NCBI GenBank assembly: GCA_023420795.1
Contig: JAEZVM010000240.1
Coordinates: forward strand, 1-7,593
Origin: Pseudomonadota bacterium
GTDB lineage: Bacteria > Pseudomonadota > Gammaproteobacteria > Burkholderiales > Burkholderiaceae_D
Reading direction: 5' to 3'
DNA: 7,593 bases
Shown here: in pieces, positions 1 to 6,425 of the stretch
Layout of the letters: each line of letters starts with the position of its first letter
How positions within the stretch are numbered: position 1 is the stretch's first letter
Program-made: the position numbers and the translations under genes
Notes under the pieces: generated by a model
Database searches by the model: none
Told to the model about the DNA's origin: nothing
The model's input: the letters and a program-made list of their open reading frames with translations, nothing else

Positions 1-111
1 ATTGGCGTGCTGCAGGACTCCGCGGAAACCGCGCTGAACTCGTCGAGCGACGTGCTGTTTACCGCCGCTGCCTGCATCGCCAAGGGCGACGTCGATCAGC
101 CCTCCGCTTAA
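1..111 (+). CDS. C-terminal end of a sodium:dicarboxylate (SDF/DAACS) family symporter, 5' truncated by the window
   Basis: The reading frame enters from the left edge and ends at TAA (109-111), leaving 36 visible residues. They carry the spacing of the last membrane helix of the DAACS family (GltPh, GltP, DctA). Counting from the first visible residue, D6, T10, N13 and D17 fall exactly where GltPh has D394, T398, N401 and D405, which bind the substrate amino group and sodium. In family members these proteins import dicarboxylates or amino acids with Na+ or H+ across the inner membrane. One position is odd: E9 sits where GltPh has R397, the residue that holds the substrate side-chain carboxylate, so the substrate is probably not a simple acidic one. 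The next gene starts 12 bases downstream in the same direction, suggesting co-transcription. The family call rests on this short motif only; the substrate is unknown. Confidence 0.6.
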   Translation: MGVLQDSAETALNSSSDVLFTAAACIAKGDVDQPSA

Positions 112-123
112 AGAGAGAGTGGC

Positions 124-1488
124 ATGAGCGGGCAAGCACACGCAAAGCGCGAAGGATTCACAACCGGCTTCGGCGTGCTCGCCGCAACGCTCGGCTCGGC
201 AGTAGGCCTCGGCAACATCTGGAAATTCCCTTACCTGACCGGCGCCAACGGCGGCGCCGGCTTCCTGCTGGTCTATTTCATCGCAACGTTGTTGATCGGC
301 CTGCCGGTGATGATCGCCGAGATCACGCTGGGTCGGCAGGCGAAGGCCAACCCGATCACGGCGCTGCAGACACTGGCGCCCCGTGGGCAGCCGTGGTGGC
401 TGATCGGTGCTTCCGGCATGCTGGCTGCCTTCCTGATCATGTCTTTCTATTCGGAAGTGGTGGCCTGGGTCTTCGCCTACGTGGCGAAGGCGATCGGCGG
501 CTCCATCCTCAGCAGCGACCGGCAGGTTACCGAGGCGGCATTCGGCGCGCTCATCAGCGACCCGCTGCAATCCCTGCTGTGGCAATGGCTGGTGCTAGCC
601 AGTATGGGCGGCATCCTGCTGCTGGGCGTGGCCAAGGGCATCGAAGCGATGACCAAGAAATTGATGCCGCTGCTGTTCCTGCTGCTGTTGCTGCTGTGCG
701 GCGTTAGCCTGTCGCTCGACAAGGCGGTCGAAGGCCTGTCCTTCCTGTTCAACCCCGACTTCAGCAAGATCACTGCCTCGGTGGTGCTGACCGCGATGGG
801 GCTGGCGTTCTTCAAGCTGTCGATCGGCATGGGGACGATGATGACCTATGGCAGTTATTTCCGTGACGATCAGAACATACCGGCCACTACCTTCCGCGTG
901 ATGAGCGCGGACCTGTGCGTGTCGCTGCTGGCCGGCATCGCGATCTTTCCCGCCGTGTTCACCTTCGGCTTCGAGCCCGCCGCCGGGCCGGCACTGGTGT
1001 TCATCACCATCCCTGCGGTGTTCTCACAGATCCCGTTCGGGCAGGTGCTCATGGTGATCTTCTTCGTGCTGACCGCCGTCGCCGCAACCGGCGCGATGCT
1101 GTCATTGCTGGAAGTGCCGGTTGCCATCATTCACGAGCGTTTCGGCCTCTCGCGGCCTCGGGCGCTGATGCTGACTCTCGCGCTACTGGGCGTGACCGGC
1201 TCGGCCTGTGCGCTGACCAACAGCACGCTCGCCGACTTCAAGCTGTTCGGCTTGAATATTTTCGATCTGTTCGACTTTGTGTCGTCCAACCTGCTGCTGC
1301 CGGCAGGCGGCATCTTCATCGCGCTCTTCGTCGGCTGGGTCTGGGGCTTCGCCCGATTCAGCCAGGCGGTCTCGAATAATGGCCGGCTGCAAAATGAAGG
1401 ACTGGCTCGCGTGGTGTTCTTCCTGCTGCGCTATGTCTCTCCGCTGCTGATTCTTGCCGTGATGCTGAAGGGATTGAATCTCTTCTGA
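124..1488 (+). CDS. Sodium:neurotransmitter symporter (NSS/SNF, LeuT-fold) family transporter
   Basis: A complete 454-residue inner-membrane transporter. The ATG follows a purine-rich AGAGAG (112-119) at suitable distance. TM1 carries the NSS signature SAVGLGNIWKFP (25-36), with an unwound segment like that of LeuT. The TM3 tyrosine is Y109. TM6 reads AFFKLSIGMG (228-237) followed by TYGSY. TM8 ends in LSLLEVPV (326-333), and the protein stops after about eleven helices, as in many bacterial NSS members. Family members import amino acids or related amines with Na+. Three unusual positions stand out when aligned by eye to LeuT: K34 for the gating R30, L227 for Q250, and K231 for T254, a Na1 ligand. 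G323 and A324 fall at the Na2 ligands T354 and S355. Coupling to Na+ may therefore differ. The gene probably shares a transcript with the upstream DAACS-type symporter. Family assignment is firm; the substrate is unknown. Confidence 0.93.
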   Translation: MSGQAHAKREGFTTGFGVLAATLGSAVGLGNIWKFPYLTGANGGAGFLLVYFIATLLIGLPVMIAEITLGRQAKANPITALQTLAPRGQPWWLIGASGMLAAFLIMSFYSEVVAWVFAYVAKAIGGSILSSDRQVTEAAFGALISDPLQSLLWQWLVLASMGGILLLGVAKGIEAMTKKLMPLLFLLLLLLCGVSLSLDKAVEGLSFLFNPDFSKITASVVLTAMGLAFFKLSIGMGTMMTYGSYFRDDQNIPATTFRVMSADLCVSLLAGIAIFPAVFTFGFEPAAGPALVFITIPAVFSQIPFGQVLMVIFFVLTAVAATGAMLSLLEVPVAIIHERFGLSRPRALMLTLALLGVTGSACALTNSTLADFKLFGLNIFDLFDFVSSNLLLPAGGIFIALFVGWVWGFARFSQAVSNNGRLQNEGLARVVFFLLRYVSPLLILAVMLKGLNLF

Positions 1489-1489
1489 A

Positions 1490-1526
1490 ACTGCGAACTA
1501 GCCGGGCTTGCCCGGCCGTTCGCAGT
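1490..1526. terminator. Large hairpin between convergent genes, possible bidirectional terminator
   Basis: Nine bases (1490-1498, ACTGCGAAC) pair perfectly with 1518-1526. Inside, GCCGGG (1501-1506) pairs with CCCGGC (1511-1516) around a CTTG loop, with TA opposite C as the only interruption. It begins two bases after the transporter stop and covers the last codons and stop of the convergent small gene. Neither strand has a T-run after it, so it is not a classical intrinsic terminator. It could act with Rho or as a 3'-end stabiliser for both transcripts. Confidence 0.5.
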
Positions 1527-1695
1527 GCGCATCCTTGAACGGCCCTGCGGCCTTTTCCCATTCCCCCTGCATCACCTGCGCACAGACCACTGTGCCGTTC
1601 AGCTTGCTGCGCCATTTGTACCAGGCGGCTGGCGCGGCGAGCGCGGATGCTGCGACGGAAGCGGCGAGCACAAAAGACAAATACTTCAGTTTCAT
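1498..1695 (-). CDS. Small secreted protein with signal peptide and two cysteines, unknown function
   Basis: A 65-residue protein read from ATG (1695-1693) to TAG (1500-1498). The start is chosen because the upstream bases on the minus strand give GGAG five bases before it. From this ATG the protein opens with a good Sec signal peptide: lysines at 2 and 4, a hydrophobic run to about residue 19, then an Ala-rich cleavage region near residues 18-21. The mature part is about 45 residues, rich in Trp and charged residues (WYKWRSKLNG at 25-34), with C38 and C58 that could form a disulfide in the periplasm. The tail ends PGKPG. No lipobox is visible. It is convergent with the NSS transporter (nine bases between stops) and divergent from frmA. 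I do not recognise a named family. It could be a lineage-specific periplasmic protein; no function can be assigned. Confidence 0.75.
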   Translation of the reverse strand: MKLKYLSFVLAASVAASALAAPAAWYKWRSKLNGTVVCAQVMQGEWEKAAGPFKDAHCERPGKPG

Positions 1696-1846
1696 CGGTA
1701 CTCCGGCAGGAAAACAGAACGCTTCTGAATGATACTGCACGCCAAGTGTTTGCCTGCATACAGAGCGCATACTGCATGAAGTGCAACTCGCCGCCGCATC
1801 CGCAGTCTTAAAACCTGTTCGCCCAAAGACGAAAAGGTTGCCAGAT
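1696..1846. promoter_or_regulatory. Divergent intergenic region between the small secreted protein and frmA
   Basis: This 151-base gap must hold the start signals for frmA and for the minus-strand small gene. I see no convincing -35/-10 pair for either. The octamer ATACTGCA occurs twice in the same orientation, at 1732-1739 and 1769-1776, each followed within four bases by AAGTG, and could be a regulator half-site. An AAAAGG lies nine bases before the frmA ATG and can serve as its ribosome binding site. No frmR-type repressor gene lies in the visible neighbourhood. Confidence 0.35.
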
Positions 1847-2953
<1,107 letters not shown>

Positions 2954-2964
2954 GCGGAGCGCAC

Positions 2965-3819
2965 ATGATTGAAGAACTCAGCGAACATGCATGCTTCGGC
3001 GGCGTACAGGGTTTCTACCGCCATGATTCCGAAACCATCGGCCTGCCAATGCGCTTTTCCGTCTATCACCCGCAGGTGGAAGAGCATGAGACGGTGCCGG
3101 TACTGTTCTATCTCGCCGGCCTGACCTGCACCGAAGAGACCTTCATGATCAAAGGCGGCGCGCAGCGCTGGGCGGCGCAGTACGGCATCATGCTGGTCGC
3201 GCCCGACACCAGTCCGCGCAACACCGGCATCGAAGGCGCAACGGCGGAGTGGGACTTCGGCGAAGGCGCGGGCTTCTATCTGGATGCGACGCAGCCCCCC
3301 TGGAACTCGCGCTTTCGCATGGAGTCCTGGATTACCGAAGAACTGCATGACATCGTGTTCTCGCAGTTCAATGCCGACCCGGAACGCGTCGGCATCTTCG
3401 GCCATTCGATGGGTGGGCACGGCGCGCTGACGCTGGCGCTGCGTCATCCGCAGCGCTACCGTTCGGCATCCGCGTTTGCGCCGATCGCTTCGCCGACACG
3501 CTGCCCATGGGGCCAGAAGGCGTTCAGCCGCTATCTCGGCGACGACCGGAACGCATGGGCCGAACACGATGCCTCCGCATTAATCAGGCGTCGCAGCACG
3601 CCTTTCCCGATCGGCATTCTCATCGATCAGGGTACGGACGACCAGTTCCTGCAGGAGCAGCTACTGACGCCGGAACTGGAAGCAGCCTGCAAAGAAGCTG
3701 GGCAGCCGCTGACGCTGCGCATGCAGCCCGGCTACGACCACAGCTACTACTTCGTGTCGAGCTTCATGCAGGATCACATCGCCTTTCATCACAAGGTGCT
3801 GTGCGGGGAGCGCGGATAA
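2965..3819 (+). CDS. frmB: S-formylglutathione hydrolase
   Basis: This 284-residue cytoplasmic serine hydrolase (esterase D family, alpha/beta fold) hydrolyses S-formylglutathione to formate and glutathione, the second step after FrmA. The nucleophile is S148 in GHSMGG (146-151). The acid is D225 or D226 in DQGTDDQF, and the base is H259 in GYDHSYYF. The oxyanion-side segment LAGLTCTEE (50-58) is typical of the family. Length matches characterised members (about 280). GGAG (2956-2959) precedes the ATG at good spacing, and the gene begins 11 bases after the frmA stop, so the two are almost certainly one transcript. The symbol frmB follows E. coli usage; fghA is also used for this enzyme. Regulation is not visible in the gap. 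Confidence 0.96.
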   Translation: MIEELSEHACFGGVQGFYRHDSETIGLPMRFSVYHPQVEEHETVPVLFYLAGLTCTEETFMIKGGAQRWAAQYGIMLVAPDTSPRNTGIEGATAEWDFGEGAGFYLDATQPPWNSRFRMESWITEELHDIVFSQFNADPERVGIFGHSMGGHGALTLALRHPQRYRSASAFAPIASPTRCPWGQKAFSRYLGDDRNAWAEHDASALIRRRSTPFPIGILIDQGTDDQFLQEQLLTPELEAACKEAGQPLTLRMQPGYDHSYYFVSSFMQDHIAFHHKVLCGERG

Positions 3820-3899
3820 GCCCTTCTCAAAAACCCTACGAAATGTAGGAAAACGCGACGGAGTCGAGTATTCTTGCCGCTACCCTTTCCGGAGCAGCA
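3820..3899. promoter_or_regulatory. Gap between formylglutathione hydrolase and the Qng1-like gene
   Basis: Eighty bases. A short inverted repeat, CCTAC (3835-3839) and GTAGG (3845-3849) around GAAAT, follows the frmB stop; it is too weak to call a terminator. TATTCT at 3869-3874 could be a -10 element, with no good -35. GGAG lies five bases before the ATG at 3900. The gap is long enough for the next gene to have its own promoter, but read-through from frmAB is also possible. Confidence 0.25.
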
Positions 3900-4814
3900 A
3901 TGAAAAAACAACAAAGCGCCAAAGAACGCCTGATCACACAGGCGCGCTTCGACTACCAGCCCGATCTGGTCGGCATCGACAACGAAGCGATCGCCCGTCT
4001 TCCCGCCCGCGCCGACCGCTTCAGCCACATGACGGTCGGCCTGTTCGGCAAGCCGGCCGGGCAGACGCGGGAAAGTGCGGCCGCATACAGCATCGTGCTC
4101 AACAGCCTGAACTTCATGTTCTGGACACCGACGCCGGAAGGCGTGGCGCGCTATCACTGGCGCAACGAGGGCGGCGCACATGGCCTGAGAGCGGCGCTGG
4201 ACGAGGCATGGGGCGACGAGCTGGCGCCGGTGCGCCTGCGCGAGCGGCTCGGCTCGGGCGAGGAACAGGCGGTGATCGATGCCATGGGCGATATTCCGAT
4301 GCCGCGCCGCCGCGCGCAGTTCCTGCGTGAAGTCCTGTTCGGCGACCAGCTCGAACAGGCAGCTGCGGAGCTGGTTGCCGCCGGCAGTACCGGACTGCTG
4401 ACTTCCGACGAAGCCGAGCGGCTGGCGCGGCGTTTTCCGATGGCGTACGGGCAGGACGCTTACCTCATGCGCGCGCAGCTGGCGGTGATGTGGTACGCCG
4501 GCTATCTGATGGAACAGGGCGTTCATGTCGATTGCGACATCACCGTCGCCGCCAGCTACCAGATGCCGCGCGTGATGCGCTCGATCAAAGTGCTGCGCTT
4601 CGCGCCCGAACTGGCGGCGAAGATCGACCGCCACACGCTTATCCTGCGCGACAGTAGCGAAGAGCGAGCGATCCGGTCCGCCACCGTGCTGGGCGCGCAG
4701 GCGATGGCGCAGCATCTGGGCGTGTCCGAACATGCGATGGTGAATGTGCTGTGGCAAAACCGGCATGCATGCGGCGCGATACCGTATCACCTGACCATCA
4801 CCACCGACTATTGA
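3900..4814 (+). CDS. Divergent queuosine-salvage (DUF2419/Qng1-like) family protein
   Basis: A 304-residue soluble protein with no signal peptide or membrane segment. Characterised Qng1 proteins are N-glycosylases that release queuine from queuosine 5'-monophosphate for tRNA modification. Resemblance to human Qng1 (C9orf64), recalled from memory, runs along most of the chain: LNSLNFMFW (67-75) against its DTLNFSFW; MRAQLAV (190-196) against its KRAQILV; SYQMPRVMRSIKVLRF (219-234) against its DYRLPQVLAHLGALKY; EERAIR (254-259) against its EVEIR; and LW (284-285) with PYH (295-297) against its C-terminal LW and PFH. The order and spacing are convincing. However, the acidic residues of the first three human motifs are replaced here, by N68, W198 and S219. 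It may act on another nucleotide or be inactive. The start has a GGAG at five bases. The gene stands alone between the formaldehyde operon and a thioesterase, with no queuosine genes nearby. Confidence 0.72.
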   Translation: MKKQQSAKERLITQARFDYQPDLVGIDNEAIARLPARADRFSHMTVGLFGKPAGQTRESAAAYSIVLNSLNFMFWTPTPEGVARYHWRNEGGAHGLRAALDEAWGDELAPVRLRERLGSGEEQAVIDAMGDIPMPRRRAQFLREVLFGDQLEQAAAELVAAGSTGLLTSDEAERLARRFPMAYGQDAYLMRAQLAVMWYAGYLMEQGVHVDCDITVAASYQMPRVMRSIKVLRFAPELAAKIDRHTLILRDSSEERAIRSATVLGAQAMAQHLGVSEHAMVNVLWQNRHACGAIPYHLTITTDY

Positions 4815-4956
4815 ATCCGGTGATGCAGCCTGCCGCCGGATAAATCACCATCCCGGCTTATCTGGCAAACTAGCACTGTTGCATCATAAATAATGCGCGG
4901 CCATCCCGAGCGCAGCAGAACCAGCAGGCTTTCACGTCAACCGGACAAGGACAGGC
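4815..4956. promoter_or_regulatory. Gap before the thioesterase gene with weak hairpins and a possible promoter
   Basis: This 142-base gap opens with two mutually exclusive 6-bp stems: ATCCGG (4815-4820) with CCGGAT (4836-4841), and GGTGAT (4819-4824) with ATCACC (4844-4849). Neither is followed by a T-run, so termination after the Qng1-like gene is uncertain. CATAAA (4885-4890), 16 bases after TGGCAA (4863-4868), is a poor sigma-70-like pair. AAGGA at 4947-4951, five bases before ATG 4957, is a good ribosome binding site. Confidence 0.25.
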
Positions 4957-5775
4957 ATGGAGACAACCAGCACATCGACGCACGTATTCGACGCCGCCAT
5001 CGCGCTCTCGCCGGGCGAGACCGGCATCTACACCGGCCACACCAGCCCGGCCTATGCCAACATGGTGGGGCCTTTCGGCGGCGTCATCGGCGCCACCCTG
5101 CTCAACGCCATCATGTGCCATCCGGCCAGGCTCGGCGACCCGACTTCCCTGACCGTGCATTACGCCGCGCCGATCGCAGATGGCGGCTTCTCGGTTCACG
5201 CGAGGCCGATGCGCACCAACCGCACCACGCAGCACTGGCTGGTCGAGCTGATCCAGGCCGACCAGGTCGCTGCCTTCGCCACCGCCGTCACGGCAATCCG
5301 GCGCGACACCTGGGGCGCGACCGATGCGCAGTTCCCGCAGGTGCCGCCGGCTGACAGCCTGACGCAGGCACCGGCAGTGCCGCAGGCGGCCTGGACGGCC
5401 AGCTATGACATGCGCTTCATCGACGGCGGGCTGGGCATGAACGATACCGCCGGCCACCCGTCGCAGACGCGCTTGTGGATACGCGACCAGCCGCCGCGCC
5501 CGCTCGACTTCCTGTCACTGGCGGCGATCTGCGACGCCTTCTTCCCGCGCATCTTCGTGCGCCGCCCGAAGTGGATTGCCGCCGGCACCGTGGCGCTCAC
5601 CACTTACTTCCATGCCGATGCCGCACAGTTGAGCGCACAGGGCTCGGCGCCGCTGCTGGGCGTGGCGCGCGGACTGCATTTCGGGAAAGGCTTTTTCGAC
5701 CAAAGTGCTGAGATATGGAGCGCGGACGGCGCACTGCTGGCCAGCAGCCATCAGGTCGTCTATTACAAGGAGTAG
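4957..5775 (+). CDS. TesB-like acyl-CoA thioesterase, double hotdog fold
   Basis: A 272-residue cytoplasmic protein, predicted to hydrolyse acyl-CoA thioesters to free CoA and acid. It reads as two hotdog domains, about residues 27-117 and 147-270. The first has the helix-start segment GPFGGVIGATLLN (38-50), typical of this fold. The second keeps residues that line up with the E. coli TesB catalytic set: T211 with FH seven residues later (TesB T228), Q266 in DGALLASSHQ (TesB Q278, same spacing after DG), and D193 before FFP (TesB D204, with a shorter loop). Length is close to TesB (286). The start has AAGGA at five bases. It converges on the RlpA-like gene with 12 bases between stops. Overall similarity to TesB is low, so it more likely belongs to the broader thioesterase-like superfamily than to TesB itself. 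Chain-length preference cannot be read. Confidence 0.75.
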   Translation: METTSTSTHVFDAAIALSPGETGIYTGHTSPAYANMVGPFGGVIGATLLNAIMCHPARLGDPTSLTVHYAAPIADGGFSVHARPMRTNRTTQHWLVELIQADQVAAFATAVTAIRRDTWGATDAQFPQVPPADSLTQAPAVPQAAWTASYDMRFIDGGLGMNDTAGHPSQTRLWIRDQPPRPLDFLSLAAICDAFFPRIFVRRPKWIAAGTVALTTYFHADAAQLSAQGSAPLLGVARGLHFGKGFFDQSAEIWSADGALLASSHQVVYYKE

Positions 5776-5787
5776 GAATCAGGTTCG

Positions 5788-6258
5788 TTATCGGCCGGAG
5801 GACGCGCCCGCGCTGCCCTTCGGCGGTGACACTTCGATGGGCTTAACCACCACCGGTGCCACGCCATCCTCCTTCATGTCCAGCTTGTCCGCCACCTTCG
5901 GCGACACATCGACGATGCGGCCATCGACATACGGGCCGCGATCGCGGATTTCGACGACTTCGCTCTTGCCGTTTTCCAGATTAGTGACTCTGGCCTTGGT
6001 ACCCAAAGGCAAAGTCCTGCTCGCCGCGATATTGGCTTCCGGATTCATCGGCGTGCCGTCGGCCATCGTCTTGCCGTGGAATTTCTTGCCGTAATACGAG
6101 GCTTCGCCAGTGCGTGGCTTGCCGGAGCGGTCCAGCGCGGGCTTTGCCGCCTTGTCGGAATCGGATTCGTCTTTTCCGGAAGAACCCGCCCATGCACTTG
6201 TTCCCAGGCTCAGTGCGAGCGAAAGAATGAGGCTGAAAGTCTTCTTCGATTTTTTCAT
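5788..6258 (-). CDS. RlpA-like double-psi beta-barrel protein, exported, no SPOR domain
   Basis: A 156-residue exported protein. Residues 1-24 form a Sec signal peptide (basic MKKSKK, hydrophobic core, cleavage after AWA). There is no lipobox Cys, so it should be a free periplasmic protein, unlike RlpA lipoproteins. A charged linker (25-50) leads to one RlpA-like barrel (51-128): GEASYYG (51-57), FHGKTMADG (60-68), AASRTLPLGTKARVTNL (78-94) and IRDRGPYVDGRIVDVS (104-119). RlpA proteins cleave peptidoglycan lacking stem peptides at septa. The C-terminal SPOR domain that directs RlpA to septa is absent. Compared with Pseudomonas RlpA, only D106 (its D157) is kept; T69, N72 and S80 replace E120, D123 and H131, so lytic activity is doubtful. 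GAGGG lies five bases before the ATG. It lies downstream of the Hsp70-like gene on the same strand. Confidence 0.87.
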   Translation of the reverse strand: MKKSKKTFSLILSLALSLGTSAWAGSSGKDESDSDKAAKPALDRSGKPRTGEASYYGKKFHGKTMADGTPMNPEANIAASRTLPLGTKARVTNLENGKSEVVEIRDRGPYVDGRIVDVSPKVADKLDMKEDGVAPVVVKPIEVSPPKGSAGASSGR

Positions 6259-6425
6259 GACTACCCTCGGAGCAGATAGATCACAGAAGAAATGTACGGA
6301 TCAGTTGTGCGTTTTCCGTATGGATGTGTTGATGTTCGATACCAGGCCGCTATCAAAGTTTGCGTGGAAATGTGACCGATTGTTTCATGCGGAAGACTGC
6401 GCCATAAGCAACGCCTTCCGCGTCG
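6259..6425 (-). promoter_or_regulatory. Gap between the yegD-like and rlpA-like genes: hairpin and probable rlpA leader
   Basis: On the minus strand this 167-base gap follows the Hsp70-like stop. GCGGAAG (6389-6395) pairs with CTTCCGC (6415-6421), a 7-bp stem extended by GCG/CGC after a bulge. It starts five bases beyond the stop but lacks a T-run, so it is only terminator-like. A second inverted repeat, TACGGA (6295-6300) and TCCGTA (6315-6320), lies about 40 bases before the rlpA-like ATG and could be an operator or leader structure. I find no convincing sigma-70 promoter, although the length suggests one. Confidence 0.3.

Noticed and set aside
1781..1846. Upstream GTG start extending frmA by 22 codons
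   Set aside because: The extra residues do not resemble any FrmA N-terminus; ATG 1847 gives the family's usual start and length.
3834..3850. CCTAC/GTAGG inverted repeat as a terminator of frmAB
   Set aside because: Only five base pairs and no T-run on the plus strand; the T-run is on the minus strand, where no gene reads into it.
3789..4790. Open frame of 333 codons on the minus strand opposite the Qng1-like gene
   Set aside because: Arg/His/Ala-rich translation with no recognisable motif; it is the GC-rich antisense shadow of the plus-strand gene, which has a good ribosome binding site and family match.
4862..4884. TGGCA ... TTGCAT resembling a sigma-54 promoter
   Set aside because: The GG and GC dinucleotides are 15 bases apart instead of the required 10.
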